Origin: Micromonospora ureilytica
GTDB lineage: Bacteria; Actinomycetota; Actinomycetes; Mycobacteriales; Micromonosporaceae
DNA: 64,000 nucleotides
Reading direction: 5' to 3'
Assembly: GCF_015751765.1 (NCBI RefSeq)
Contig: NZ_JADOTX010000001.1
Location: 2,356,001-2,420,000, forward strand
Shown here: piece after piece, positions 1 through 8,587 of the stretch
How the letters are laid out: each line of letters starts with the position of its first letter
How positions within the stretch are numbered: position 1 is the stretch's first letter
Program-made: the position numbers and the translations under genes
Notes under the pieces: model-generated
The model's database searches: none
Seen by the model: only the letters and a program-made list of their open reading frames with translations
Told to the model about the DNA's origin: nothing

Positions 1-119
1 GCGGCGACACCAGCTACCCCGGCCTGGTCTGGCACGACGACCTGCTGTGGGTCAGCTACTACTCCTCCCACGAGGGACAGACCCACGTCTACCTGGCCGA
101 GGTCAGGCTGACCGTCTGA
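1..119 (+). CDS. Sialidase-like protein, C-terminal end (partial)
   Basis: The frame is open from the window edge to a TGA at 117-119 and gives 38 residues beginning GDTSYPGLVW. The run SYPGLVWHDDLLWVSYYSSHEG resembles the last beta-propeller blade of exo-alpha-sialidase-like proteins, where a short HDD/HDG motif is followed by a WVSYYSSHEG-type strand. Only the last blade is visible, so catalytic residues and substrate cannot be judged. The next gene follows after 39 bases on the same strand but has its own promoter-like hexamer. Confidence 0.55.
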   Translation, partial: GDTSYPGLVWHDDLLWVSYYSSHEGQTHVYLAEVRLTV

Positions 120-146
120 GCCTGGCCGGGGCGCCCGCCGGTCGGT

Positions 147-152
147 TAGCGT
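147..152 (+). promoter_or_regulatory. -10 hexamer TAGCGT of a leaderless promoter
   Basis: TAGCGT lies six bases before the ATG at 159, with no Shine-Dalgarno between. The same TANNNT plus 6-7 base spacing precedes many genes in this window, so the transcript probably starts at or next to the initiation codon. Confidence 0.55.
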
Positions 153-158
153 GCCCGC

Positions 159-911
159 ATGCCATCGACGCTCACCGAATCGACGGACCCGTACTGTCTG
201 CGCCCCGGGGAGGCCGCCGAACTGCTGCACGGGCACCCGTGGCGGCGGTTCGTGGCGCTCGGCGACAGCGTCGTGGAGGGCATGTGTGAGCCGACACCGG
301 GCTACCCGGACGTGCAGTGGGTCGACCGGCTCGCCGCCGAGCTGACCGCCGTGCGCCCCGAGCTGGCGTACCGGAATCTGGGTCGACGCGGGCTGCGCGC
401 GCACCAGGTGCGGGCCACCCAGCTCGCCCCGGCGCTGGCCTTCGCACCGGACCTGGCGCTTGTCGTCTGTGGCGGCAACGACGCCTTCCACAGGGCGTAC
501 GACGCGGAGGCGGTGGACGCCGAGCTGACCGCGATGATTACCGCGCTGCGCGACGTGGGCGCCGACGTGATCACCGTGGGCATGTTCGACGTCTCGCACA
601 GCCCGGCGGTGCCCGAGCACATCCGGCCCGGCCTGGGCGAACGCATGCGCCGCCTGTCCGCCCACACGGCAAACCTCGCCGAACGCCTGAGCACAATCCA
701 CGTGCACCTGACCGACCATCCGCTGACGGCCGACCCCACCCTCTACAGCACCGACGGCCGCCACGGCAGCGCCCGCAGCGACGCCATAGCAACAGCCCAA
801 ACCCTCCGCACCCTCTCCCCCCACCGCCCCTCCCCCCACCCCGACCCCACCCCCTCCGGCCCCGTTGATCATGAAGTTATTGCCACGACACGCCGCGCCG
901 GAGCGCAATAA
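159..911 (+). CDS. SGNH/GDSL-family hydrolase
   Basis: A 250-residue protein of the SGNH esterase/lipase family. Block I is ALGDSVVEGM near residue 33, with the nucleophile serine in GDS. Block III is VCGGNDAFH. The C-terminal Asp/His block is DGRHGSARSD, where the histidine position is shifted compared with the common DGLHPN form. Substrate cannot be predicted, and no signal peptide is obvious, so it is likely cytoplasmic. The start was chosen because a TAGCGT hexamer sits six bases upstream. The last 17 or so residues and the stop codon are encoded inside a 61-bp palindromic repeat (864-924), so the natural C-terminus was probably altered when that repeat arrived. Confidence 0.8.
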   Translation: MPSTLTESTDPYCLRPGEAAELLHGHPWRRFVALGDSVVEGMCEPTPGYPDVQWVDRLAAELTAVRPELAYRNLGRRGLRAHQVRATQLAPALAFAPDLALVVCGGNDAFHRAYDAEAVDAELTAMITALRDVGADVITVGMFDVSHSPAVPEHIRPGLGERMRRLSAHTANLAERLSTIHVHLTDHPLTADPTLYSTDGRHGSARSDAIATAQTLRTLSPHRPSPHPDPTPSGPVDHEVIATTRRAGAQ

Positions 912-924
912 CTTCATGATCGAC
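864..924. repeat. Palindromic dispersed repeat, family A copy 1
   Basis: Left arm GTTGATCATGAAGTTATTGC (864-883) pairs with a right arm at 905-924 with one mismatch in 20, around a 21-base loop. Related elements lie at 13020-13094 and 58166-58226. This copy overlaps the 3' end of the SGNH gene and supplies its TAA at 909-911. It could also act as a bidirectional terminator between this gene and the convergent operon ending at 946. Confidence 0.8.
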
Positions 925-945
925 GGGGGTCAGAGCCCGGGCGGG

Positions 946-2304
946 TCAGTCGCGCAGGAGGATTCCGGTTAGGAGGACGCCGTGGGCCAGGTTGAGGATT
1001 CCGTCGCAGCCGGGGTAGCCGACGCGGGCCAGGCCGCCGGAGGCTTGGCGGCCGAACAGGTACGGGGCCAGGGAGTACGGGACGTCGGCGGTGACCGTGT
1101 CGCCGGTCTCGATCTGGACGAAGTCCATCGACACCCGGTCGGTCGGCAGGTACTCCTGCAGGATGGCGCCGCCCTGGTCGACGGCGGCCCGCACACCGTC
1201 GGCCCAGTCCGCCGCGCTCAGCTCCGGGCCGAGCAGCACACCGTGCCCGGCCGAACCGTCGGCCGGTTTCGTCACGAGCGTGGCCTGCTCGGCGATGGCC
1301 CGGTCGAGCACCGCCGCGGTCAACGGCACCGTGTACGGCACGTGTCGGCGGATCAGCGCCTGGTCGTCGGCGGGCAGGCCGTCCACGTCCTCCCACAGCC
1401 AGCCGAACGTGGTCTTGTTGCCGAGCAGCCAGGCCGCCGCCGACACGAACATCGGTAGGGTGCCGGCGGCGAGGGCCACTGCCACCGCGTCCAGGCCGGC
1501 GGTCGGGGTGACCCGGTTGGGCACGAACAGCCGGAACAGCGCGTGGACCGGCGCGCCGTCGACGACGAGGCGGTTGTCGGCGTCCACTGTGGCGGTGGAC
1601 ACCGGGGCGATGACCAGGTCGATGCCGAAGTCCCGGGCCCGGACGGCGAGGGGGTCGAGGATCCGGATGAACGTCTGCGGGTCGTCGAGGCCCGGGTAGT
1701 CGGCGTCGAAGTCCATCAGCAGCGCCACCCGGGCGCCCTCGGGCAGCCGCAGCTCCTCGCGGATCGCCACGAACCTCTGGTCGAGCAGGGACGGCGCGGC
1801 CCGCACCGGCAGGTCGTCGAGGATGCCCTGCTCCCGGTAGAGGCGCGCGAACCGCTGGATGACGGTGTCGGCGTCGAACCCGCCGCCGAGGCTGCTGTCG
1901 ATGTTGTACTCGACGAACTTGGGCACCCCGGCAGAGAAGATCACATCCGGCCGGTACGCGGCCAGCAGCGCCTCGGTCAGCGGCTCGGCGTCGTCCAGCA
2001 GCCTGGTCTCCCCCGTCGGTACGCCGAGCAGCCGGCGCAGCTCGCCGGCGGTGCCGGCCCGACGACGGCAGGTGTCGAGGATGAGTTGGGCGAGCCGGTC
2101 GCAGACCTCGTTCAGTTCCCGCCAGGCGTCGGCGGTAAGGACCGGAGGGCGGGCCAACCGCCACTGCTTGTTGTAGGTGGCCCGGCCGTGGAAGACCTGC
2201 TCCCAGGCCGCCGCCCCGCTGGTCACCATGGCCCGGCGGGCCGGTTCCGGCAGGTCGGTCCAGGCCCGGTCGGCCGCCGGCCACGCGTAGTTCGGGTCGA
2301 TCAT
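946..2304 (-). CDS. ATP-grasp family ligase-like protein
   Basis: A 452-residue protein and the last gene of the left polyketide operon. The C-terminal third holds an ATP-grasp-like core: VTKPADGSAGHG (lysine plus glycine-rich loop) and AILQEYLP. The middle has VEYNIDSSLGGG, resembling the pre-ATP-grasp region of glutathionylspermidine-synthase-type enzymes. Such enzymes join a carboxylate, activated as acyl phosphate, to an amine or other nucleophile. The ATG at 2304 overlaps the stop of the E1 beta gene (ATGA), so the two are translationally coupled. I infer a ligase step in making or attaching the unusual acyl group of this cluster; the real substrate is unknown. The family call rests on motifs only. 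Confidence 0.6.
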   Translation of the reverse strand: MIDPNYAWPAADRAWTDLPEPARRAMVTSGAAAWEQVFHGRATYNKQWRLARPPVLTADAWRELNEVCDRLAQLILDTCRRRAGTAGELRRLLGVPTGETRLLDDAEPLTEALLAAYRPDVIFSAGVPKFVEYNIDSSLGGGFDADTVIQRFARLYREQGILDDLPVRAAPSLLDQRFVAIREELRLPEGARVALLMDFDADYPGLDDPQTFIRILDPLAVRARDFGIDLVIAPVSTATVDADNRLVVDGAPVHALFRLFVPNRVTPTAGLDAVAVALAAGTLPMFVSAAAWLLGNKTTFGWLWEDVDGLPADDQALIRRHVPYTVPLTAAVLDRAIAEQATLVTKPADGSAGHGVLLGPELSAADWADGVRAAVDQGGAILQEYLPTDRVSMDFVQIETGDTVTADVPYSLAPYLFGRQASGGLARVGYPGCDGILNLAHGVLLTGILLRD

Positions 2305-3278
2305 GACGTGTCCTTCATGGTCAGGTGGATGGCGGTGGCGAGCTGGTCCCGTCCGGGCTGGACGGCCCGGTCCAGTGCCGGGGCGAACGGCAGCACCGCC
2401 CCGTCCGGTCGGGTGACGCGGCGGGGCGGGGCGAGCAGCCGGACCCGTTCCACCACGCTGGCGATGATCTCGGCGGCCATCCCGCAGGAGCGGTTGGCGT
2501 CGTCGAGCACCACGATTCGCCCGGTGCGGGTGACCGACTCGGTGAGGCCGTCGATGTCGAACGGGTACAGGGTGCGCGGGTCGAACACCTCCACCGAGAC
2601 CTGGTCGGCCAACTCCTCGGCGACCGCGAGCGCATCGTGCACCAGGTGCCCGATCGCGACCACTGTGACGTCGTCGCCGAAGCGGTGGATCCGTCCCCGG
2701 CCCAGCGGCACCGGGGTCAGGTCGTCGACGTCGTCGCGCAGGTCCATCGCACCAGCGGGGGCGAAGACCACCACCGGGTCGTCGTGGCGGATCGCGGTGA
2801 CCAGCAGCCCGTACGCGTCGGCCGGGGTGGCCGGCACGACGGTGACCACGCCGACGTGGGCGAAGAGGCTGTACGGGTGGTCGGAGTGCTGCCCGGCCCA
2901 CCCGGTGCGCGAACCGGAGCCGGGCACCAGGTAGGTGACGGGAACACTGCACTGACCGCCGGTCATCAGCGGGAACTTGTGCGCGTGGTTGACGATCTGC
3001 TCGAAGACCAGGAACAGCAGCGACGGAATCTGGAACTCCACCACCGGCCGTAGCCCGGCCAGCGCCGCCCCGGTGGCGAAACTGGTGAACGCCTGCTCCG
3101 ACAGGGGGGTGTCGCGGACCCGTTCGGTCCCGAACCGCTTGGCCAGCCCGGTGGTCACCAGCGACGCCCCGACCTGGACGTCCTCGCCGAGCAGGAACAC
3201 CGCCTCGTCGCGCGCCAACTCGTCGGCGAGGGCCCGGGTCAGCGCCCGGCGGTACGACAGTCGGGGCACCTCAACCAC
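2301..3278 (-). CDS. Thiamine-dependent 2-oxoacid dehydrogenase E1, beta subunit
   Basis: A 325-residue protein matching E1 beta subunits of pyruvate, acetoin or branched-chain 2-oxoacid dehydrogenases, with normal length. Typical blocks are FLLGEDVQVGAS near the N-terminus, RDTPLSEQAFTSFATGAA, a segment around LVPGSGSRTGWAGQHSDHPYSL, and VEVFDPRTLYPFD near residue 235. With the alpha subunit it decarboxylates a 2-oxoacid on thiamine diphosphate and hands an acyl group to an acceptor. No E2 or E3 gene is in the operon, so the acceptor may be a carrier protein from this cluster. It overlaps the alpha gene by 8 bases. Confidence 0.85.
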   Translation of the reverse strand: MVEVPRLSYRRALTRALADELARDEAVFLLGEDVQVGASLVTTGLAKRFGTERVRDTPLSEQAFTSFATGAALAGLRPVVEFQIPSLLFLVFEQIVNHAHKFPLMTGGQCSVPVTYLVPGSGSRTGWAGQHSDHPYSLFAHVGVVTVVPATPADAYGLLVTAIRHDDPVVVFAPAGAMDLRDDVDDLTPVPLGRGRIHRFGDDVTVVAIGHLVHDALAVAEELADQVSVEVFDPRTLYPFDIDGLTESVTRTGRIVVLDDANRSCGMAAEIIASVVERVRLLAPPRRVTRPDGAVLPFAPALDRAVQPGRDQLATAIHLTMKDTS

Positions 3279-4242
3279 CTCCGGTGCGGGCGGTCAGACC
3301 GCTGGCGTACAGGTAGGTCAACGCGTCGGCCGGGTCGGGTTCGGGGCTGGCCAGGGCGAACCGCACCGCCGCGTCGAGGGTCGCCTCGACCTCGGCGTCC
3401 ACGGCTGCGCGGTCGGTGTCGGAGAGGCGTTCACCCTGGATGCGCACCGGGTCCCGGGCCCGACCACGGGTCACCTCGTCGGGCGGGCGGTAGTCGAGGC
3501 GTACCGCGTGTTCGAAGGTGTGGTGGGCGTCGAAGCGGTAGGTCCGGGCCTCGATCAGCTCGGGGCCGCCGCCGGCGCGCATCCGGTCGACGGCGGCGGC
3601 CGCGGCCACGCGTACCGTCTCGGGGTCCTGGCCGTCGACCTGGACGGCCGGGAGGTCGAACGCGGCGGCCCGGCCGGCGATGCTGCCCGCCACCGCGCCG
3701 GCGACCGGCATGGTGGTGGCGTAGCCGTTGTTCTCGCAGACGAACAGCACCGGCACCCGCCAGAGCGCGGCAAGGTTGAACGCCTCCAGCAGCATCCCCT
3801 CGTTGACCGCGCCGTCGCCGAAGAAGCTCACCCCGACGGTGTCGCGGCCCCGGCGGCGGTGGGCCCAGACCGCGCCCGTGATGATCGCCCCGGAGGCGCC
3901 GACGATCGCGTTGGCGCCGAGGACCCCGATGCTCAGGTCGGCGGCGTGCATCGAGCCGCCCCGGCCGGCGTTGAGGCCGGTGACCCTCCCGCACAGTTCG
4001 GCGAGCATCCGGGCCGGGTCGGCTCCGCGGGCCAGCACGTGCCCGTGGCCACGGTGGGTGCCGGCGAGCACGTCGTCGGCACCCAGCGCCGCGCAGACGC
4101 CGGCGGCGATCCCCTCCTGACCGAGGTACGGGTGGATGCCGCCGACGATCTGCCCGGCGTGGACCAGTTCCACCGCCCGTTCCTCGAACCGGCGGATCAG
4201 CCGGACCGTGCGGTAGAGCCGGACCGGGTCGGCGTCGGTCAC
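3271..4242 (-). CDS. Thiamine-dependent 2-oxoacid dehydrogenase E1, alpha subunit
   Basis: A 323-residue protein with the thiamine-diphosphate motif as GDGAVNEG followed by [21 protein letters not shown], which is diagnostic for E1 alpha subunits. [15 protein letters not shown] and [12 protein letters not shown] are also typical, closest in style to acetoin-dehydrogenase-type E1. The GTG at 4242 was chosen over an upstream in-frame ATG because it overlaps the stop of the DUF3050 gene (GTGA), as at other junctions in this operon; the longer form would add 37 arginine-rich residues read from inside the neighbour. Standalone E1 proteins that load a two-carbon unit onto a carrier protein are known from quinocarcin-type pathways; whether that applies here is inference. 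Confidence 0.85.
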   Translation of the reverse strand: MTDADPVRLYRTVRLIRRFEERAVELVHAGQIVGGIHPYLGQEGIAAGVCAALGADDVLAGTHRGHGHVLARGADPARMLAELCGRVTGLNAGRGGSMHAADLSIGVLGANAIVGASGAIITGAVWAHRRRGRDTVGVSFFGDGAVNEGMLLEAFNLAALWRVPVLFVCENNGYATTMPVAGAVAGSIAGRAAAFDLPAVQVDGQDPETVRVAAAAAVDRMRAGGGPELIEARTYRFDAHHTFEHAVRLDYRPPDEVTRGRARDPVRIQGERLSDTDRAAVDAEVEATLDAAVRFALASPEPDPADALTYLYASGLTARTGGG

Positions 4243-5030
4243 GCAGGCCCCTTGATGGCGGCCAGGATGTCGTCCCAGAGCCGGGCCCTGGCAGCGAGGG
4301 CGGTGTTGACCGTGTCGGCGCACTCCTGCCACTTGGCGTCGTCGTCGCCGCACAGGTCGGCGAGCATCTGCATGGCCATCGGGGTGTGCTGTTCGCCGTC
4401 GACCTCGATGTGCCGCTCCAGGTAGTCGACAAAGGTGTGCAGCCGGTTGCTGTGCTCGTTGACCGAGACGACCTGGGTGAACATGTCCGGGATCAGGTCC
4501 TCCCGGCCGAACGCGAAGGCCGCGGCCTGGCAGTGCACCGGGGTGGACTCGATGATCTGCCAGGTGGTCGCGGCGAACCTCGCCGACGCCTCCGGCACCC
4601 CGGCCTCGGCGAGCGCCTCGGTGACCGGCCGGCCGGCGCGCAGCAGGTCGATGAGGGCGTTCACCGCCGTGGTGTCCGCGCCGGCCTCGGCCATGCCCTG
4701 CACGTACAGCTCGAAGTGGCTGATGTAGCCGCCGCCCAGCTCGTCGCTCTCCTCGACCATGACGATGTCGTTGATGAGGCGGCGGCTACCGGTCGGGCCG
4801 GTCGGGACCCACGGCACGGTGACGCAGGTCAGCTGCCGCTGCAGCGACTTCAGCAGGGACATGAAGTCCCAGACCGCGAAGACGTGGTGCTGCATGAAGG
4901 TGACAAGCGCCTCGTGGGTGTCGAGGTTGACGTAGAGCGGGTGCTTGACCACGGCGTCGCGCCGGTCGGTCACCGCCCGCTCCAACCGCTCGATGCCCGG
5001 GTGCGTCTTACCCCAGTCGTACCGTGACAT
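4239..5030 (-). CDS. DUF3050 protein, heme-oxygenase-like fold
   Basis: A 263-residue protein with the DUF3050 signatures HPLY (30-33), [17 protein letters not shown] (48-64), [14 protein letters not shown] (84-97), SHFELY (104-109) and [13 protein letters not shown] (203-215). The family belongs to the heme-oxygenase-like superfamily, which includes metal-dependent oxidases such as UndA, SznF and BesC. Candidate metal ligands by pattern are Glu94, His105, Glu177, His207, Asp211 and His215, but I cannot verify a two-metal site from sequence alone. It sits between a ketosynthase and the E1 genes, and a good Shine-Dalgarno (GGAGG) lies before its ATG. An oxidative step on the acyl group made by this operon is a reasonable inference. 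Confidence 0.8.
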   Translation of the reverse strand: MSRYDWGKTHPGIERLERAVTDRRDAVVKHPLYVNLDTHEALVTFMQHHVFAVWDFMSLLKSLQRQLTCVTVPWVPTGPTGSRRLINDIVMVEESDELGGGYISHFELYVQGMAEAGADTTAVNALIDLLRAGRPVTEALAEAGVPEASARFAATTWQIIESTPVHCQAAAFAFGREDLIPDMFTQVVSVNEHSNRLHTFVDYLERHIEVDGEQHTPMAMQMLADLCGDDDAKWQECADTVNTALAARARLWDDILAAIKGPA

Positions 5031-5031
5031 G

Positions 5032-5154
5032 TCAGCCTCCCTGCTGGGCGCGGTGGCGCCAGATGATCGGGCAGTAGTCGGGGTCCGCGTGGTCCGGCCG
5101 CCCGTCGTGGGTGCGGCGGACCAGCACGTCGTGGTTGTACGCGGGGTGCGGCAT
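5032..5154 (-). CDS. Small 40-residue open reading frame with strong ribosome binding site
   Basis: The frame begins [14 protein letters not shown] and ends [11 protein letters not shown]. Its ATG (5154) lies three bases past the KS stop codon, and GAGGGGG, placed about six bases upstream, is a good Shine-Dalgarno. It fills the gap between the KS and DUF3050 genes exactly. The peptide is polar and rich in His, Arg, Asp and Pro, with one cysteine near residue 28 (DPDYCP), and has no signal or membrane segment. I do not recognise it. It could be a small accessory protein, a peptide substrate for the operon's ligases, or only a spacer that keeps ribosomes moving. Confidence 0.5.
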   Translation of the reverse strand: MPHPAYNHDVLVRRTHDGRPDHADPDYCPIIWRHRAQQGG

Positions 5155-5157
5155 CGA

Positions 5158-6396
5158 TCACCCCCTCGGCTCGGCGACGCGGGCCAGCAGCAGGCTCACG
5201 TTCTGGCCGCCGAACCCGAACGAGTTGGTGACCGCGTACTCCAGGTCGGCCTTGCGGGGTGTGCCACGGATGTGGTCCGCCGGGCAGGCCGGATCCGGAT
5301 CGTCCAGGTGGTACGTCGGCGGCAGCAGCCCTCGGCCGAGCGCCATCGCGGTGGCCGCCGCCTCCAGCACCCCGGAGGCGCCGAGCAGGTGCCCGCTGAG
5401 CGCCTTGGTGGAGCTGACCGGCACACCGCCGACGCCGAAGACGTTGGCCAGGGCGGTGGTTTCGGCGATGTCACCGAGCTTCGTGCCGGTGCCGTGCGCG
5501 TTGACGTAACCGACGGCCGCCGCCGGCACACCGGCGCTGCGCAGCGCCCGGCGGATGCTGGCCGCCGCGCCGGCGCCGTCCGGGCGGGGCGCGGTCGGGT
5601 GGTACGCGTCGGTCGTCGCTCCGAAGCCGGCCACCTCGGCGTACCCGGTGACGCCCCGTGCCGCGGCGTGCTCGGCGCGTTCGAGTACCAGCAGCGCGGC
5701 GCCCTCGGACAGGACGAACCCGCTGCGGGAGGTGTCGAACGGCCGGCTCGCCCGGCTCGGGTCGGTGCCGGCGCGCGCCAACGCCCGCGCGTTGCCGAAG
5801 GTGTCGGCGAAGGTCGGGAAGAGCGGCGCCTCGCTGGCCCCGCAGAGCACCACGTCGACCTCCCCGGTCGCGATGAGCCGCACCCCGTCGGCGATCGCCT
5901 GGGCACCGGAGGCGCAGGCGGTGCCGACCGACGAGCTGTAGCCCCGGATGCCGTGCGCGATGGCGATCCGCGCCGCCGGCATGTTCGGCAGGATCCCGGT
6001 GAGCAGGTACGGGCTGACGGCCGACCGACCCCGGGCCGCCCGGGCCAGCACCTGCGACTCCAGGGTGGCCATCCCCCCGACCCCGCCGACGATCACACCG
6101 ATCCGGTCGGGGTCGACGTCGCGGCCCACCTCGATGCCGGCGTCGGCCAGGGCGTCGGCGGCGGCCAGCAGGGCGAGAACGACGACCCGGTCCAGCACCC
6201 GGGTCTCCGGCCCGGACATGACGGTCCGCGGGTTGATGTCGGGCAGCAGGCCGGCGACGTCCAGCGACTCCCTCGCCGGATGCCCCTCCGGTGGGCGGGT
6301 CAGCCCGGACCGGCCGGTGGTCAACGCGTCGAAGGTCTCCTCGACGCCCCGCCCGACCGGCGTGAACAGACCCATACCCGTGATGAAGGCGGTCAT
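5158..6396 (-). CDS. FabF-type beta-ketoacyl-ACP synthase (auxiliary KS1)
   Basis: A 412-residue condensing enzyme with a complete catalytic set: Cys161 ([10 protein letters not shown]), His301 (NAHGTGT), Lys331 and His336 ([11 protein letters not shown]). It should perform decarboxylative Claisen condensation on carrier-protein-bound substrates. It is separate from the KS-alpha/CLF pair at 13-16 kb and sits among acyl-activating enzymes and carrier proteins, so it probably extends or primes the auxiliary acyl chain. The ATG at 6396 overlaps the stop of the acyl-CoA ligase gene (ATGA). Confidence 0.88.
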   Translation of the reverse strand: MTAFITGMGLFTPVGRGVEETFDALTTGRSGLTRPPEGHPARESLDVAGLLPDINPRTVMSGPETRVLDRVVVLALLAAADALADAGIEVGRDVDPDRIGVIVGGVGGMATLESQVLARAARGRSAVSPYLLTGILPNMPAARIAIAHGIRGYSSSVGTACASGAQAIADGVRLIATGEVDVVLCGASEAPLFPTFADTFGNARALARAGTDPSRASRPFDTSRSGFVLSEGAALLVLERAEHAAARGVTGYAEVAGFGATTDAYHPTAPRPDGAGAAASIRRALRSAGVPAAAVGYVNAHGTGTKLGDIAETTALANVFGVGGVPVSSTKALSGHLLGASGVLEAAATAMALGRGLLPPTYHLDDPDPACPADHIRGTPRKADLEYAVTNSFGFGGQNVSLLLARVAEPRG

Positions 6397-8009
6397 GAGT
6401 TCGCCTCGGTGAGGTAGCGCTCGCGCAGGACCACCTTGCGGACCTTGCCGGTCACGGTGACCGGGATGTCGGCGGAGCGCACCGGCACGACCCGGCGCAG
6501 CGTCGCGCCGACGTCCGGGCCGAGGGCGGCGCGGACCCGCTCGGTGCGGTCCTCGGCCTCGTCGGCGCCCGCGGTCAACTCCAGCAGCACGTCGGTGACC
6601 ACCGCGCCGGCCTCGGCGACGATCACCACAGTGCAGTCGGTGACGTCCGGGCAGGCGGCGAGGATCCGTTCCTCGGACAGCGCTGTGTAGAAGTGCCGCC
6701 CGGCACCGGCGTCGACCGAGTCGACCGCCCGGTCCAGGTGGTAGTAGCGGCCGTCGGCGTCGGCGCGGACCAGGTCACCTGTGAGGTACCAACCGCGCTG
6801 GCGGAAGCGGTGGGTGGTGACCGAGTCGTTCCAGTAGCCCCGGAACAGCGACGGCGAGTCGATGCCCAGGAAGCCCACCTCGCCGACCGGCACCGGTTCG
6901 CCGTCGGCGTCGAGGACCGCGACCTTGGCGAACTGGTACGGGCGGCCGATGCAGCGGCCGTACCTGTCGGTGTCGGCGCGGTGGGTGATGTGGAACATCG
7001 AGTGCCCCATCTCGCTGGAACCCAGCCCGTCGATGAAGACCGAACCGGGCACCTTCGCCACCCCGTCCCGGGTGACCGTGTCGTGCCAACCGACCGCGAC
7101 GAGGCGGCGGATGTGCGGTTCGTGCGAGGCGTCACCCGTGTTGAACCACAGCCGCACCGAGTCCAGGTCGTACCCGGACAGGTCGAAGCGGGCCAGCTCC
7201 ACCCAGGTGACCGAGAAGCCGAACACCCCGTCGGGGCGCCAGCGTTGGATCGCGTCCAGCACCCGCTCGCCGCCCTGCTCGGACAGCAGGAACATCTGCG
7301 CGCGGTTGCCCAGCGCCTGGTTGACCATCAGCACCGTGGCGGTGTGTGGCGCGGGCAGCGCGTTGAGGATCCGGGTGGTGCCCTGCGCCTGCGGCATGGT
7401 GAGCAGGTGCCGGGTGGCCGCGAAGAGGCTGGCGTGCGAGTGCAGCACCGCCTTGGGCACCCCGGTCGTACCGGAGGTGTGGGTGATCACGATCGGGTCG
7501 TCCGGGTGGTGCCGGTAGTGCGCCGGGGCCGTGGCCGGGTCACCCGTGCCGGCCTGCGCGGGGGTGCCGAGCAGCGGTACGCCCAGGTCGTGCCCGGCCA
7601 GCAGCGCGGTGTGCGCGTCGTCGGCCAGCACACCGACGCCCCGCAGGCGGCGGATGTACTCGGCGGCGATCTCCGGGCGGAGTTTGCCGTTCATCAGCGC
7701 CGGGATCGCCCCGAGCCGGGCCAGCGCCAGGAAGCTGAGCACCATGTCGGCGGCGGCGGTGGCCCAGACGGCGACCGGGTCGCGGGGGCGTACCCCGCGC
7801 TCGTGCAGCCAGGCGGCGCGGGCGGCGACCCGCTCGTCGAGCCGCCCCAGCGTCAGTGGCGTCTCGGCGGGGTGCCCGTCGACGGCGGTGTCGAAGGTCA
7901 GGCCGGGCCCGTCCGGGTCGGCGCCGTGCGCCAGTACCCGGGCCAGCACGTTGCCCGCACCCAGCTCGGTGTCGGCGGCCAGTGTGCCGCGCAGTCCCCG
8001 TGTCCTCAT
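6393..8009 (-). CDS. Acyl-activating enzyme (AMP-binding, ANL superfamily) 1
   Basis: A 538-residue adenylate-forming enzyme. The phosphate-binding loop is HTSGTTGVPK (about residue 177), the A5-like region is GLGSSEMGHSMFH, A7 is YLTGDLVRAD, and the C-terminal lysine motif is VTGKVRK. It likely activates a carboxylic acid with ATP and transfers it to CoA or directly to a carrier protein from this operon. The ATG overlaps the stop of the half-KS gene. Together with the second such enzyme at 10359-11747 it suggests that an external or pathway-made acid enters the assembly line. Confidence 0.87.
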   Translation of the reverse strand: MRTRGLRGTLAADTELGAGNVLARVLAHGADPDGPGLTFDTAVDGHPAETPLTLGRLDERVAARAAWLHERGVRPRDPVAVWATAAADMVLSFLALARLGAIPALMNGKLRPEIAAEYIRRLRGVGVLADDAHTALLAGHDLGVPLLGTPAQAGTGDPATAPAHYRHHPDDPIVITHTSGTTGVPKAVLHSHASLFAATRHLLTMPQAQGTTRILNALPAPHTATVLMVNQALGNRAQMFLLSEQGGERVLDAIQRWRPDGVFGFSVTWVELARFDLSGYDLDSVRLWFNTGDASHEPHIRRLVAVGWHDTVTRDGVAKVPGSVFIDGLGSSEMGHSMFHITHRADTDRYGRCIGRPYQFAKVAVLDADGEPVPVGEVGFLGIDSPSLFRGYWNDSVTTHRFRQRGWYLTGDLVRADADGRYYHLDRAVDSVDAGAGRHFYTALSEERILAACPDVTDCTVVIVAEAGAVVTDVLLELTAGADEAEDRTERVRAALGPDVGATLRRVVPVRSADIPVTVTGKVRKVVLRERYLTEANS

Positions 8010-8587
8010 GGTCGTGCTCCTCCCCCCAGCAGCACCGCGACCGCCTCGGTCGGCCGGTCGGGTGCCTGTTCGATCAGGATCAGCAACACCTCGTCGGCGT
8101 CACCGTCGTCGCGCAGCAGGTCGGCCTCGGCGACCCCGTCGGTGTACGGGTCGCCGGTCGGGCTGAGACAGACCACCGGGCCACGCAGGCCCCAGCGGGC
8201 CGCGAGGTGCCCGGCGACGCTGTTGGGCACGGACTGGAAGAAGAACAGCGGGCCGATCCGCCCGCCGGTCTCGACGGTGGCCCGTACGTGCTGGGCGCTG
8301 GCGAGGTCTCCGCTGGCGCTGACCAGCACGATCCCGGTCCGCACCCCGGCGGGCACTCCCTCCGGCCCGTACCCCCGACGCAGACACCGCTCGGCGACGG
8401 TCACCACCACGGGCGCGAAGTCCGAGTGCACGAACCCCGGCACCCTCGCCACCGCGCCGTCACCTTCAGGCCACCAGGCCCGCGCCCTCTCCCCCGGCGA
8501 TCTTGCGGTTTCGGTCGTCGGTTTGGGCGCTTGGTCGGATTCGTCGGGACAGAAAGTGCAAGATCGTGGGGATTCGGGGGCGGTCAT
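8006..8587 (-). CDS. Half-length ketosynthase-like protein
   Basis: A 193-residue protein. The region PLFFFQSVPNSVAGHLAARWGLRGPVVCLS followed by GDADEVLLILIEQ resembles the N-terminal half of ketosynthase or chain-length-factor folds, with no C-terminal half and no cysteine at the expected nucleophile site. Condensation activity is therefore unlikely; a structural or partner role is inferred. The ATG at 8587 overlaps the stop of KS2 (ATGA). About 22 residues near the N-terminus are encoded by a palindromic repeat (8499-8565), so translation may instead begin at GTG 8452, which follows GAAGGTGA and gives 148 residues. Confidence 0.55.
   Translation of the reverse strand: MTAPESPRSCTFCPDESDQAPKPTTETARSPGERARAWWPEGDGAVARVPGFVHSDFAPVVVTVAERCLRRGYGPEGVPAGVRTGIVLVSASGDLASAQHVRATVETGGRIGPLFFFQSVPNSVAGHLAARWGLRGPVVCLSPTGDPYTDGVAEADLLRDDGDADEVLLILIEQAPDRPTEAVAVLLGGGARP
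8499..8565. repeat. Palindromic dispersed repeat, family B copy 1
   Basis: Arms GATCTTGC (8499-8506) and GCAAGATC (8558-8565) are perfect, and homology to the copy at 12940-13006 continues inward on the right side (ACAGAAAGTGCAAGATC). It lies inside the 5' coding region of the half-KS gene without breaking the frame. Confidence 0.65.
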
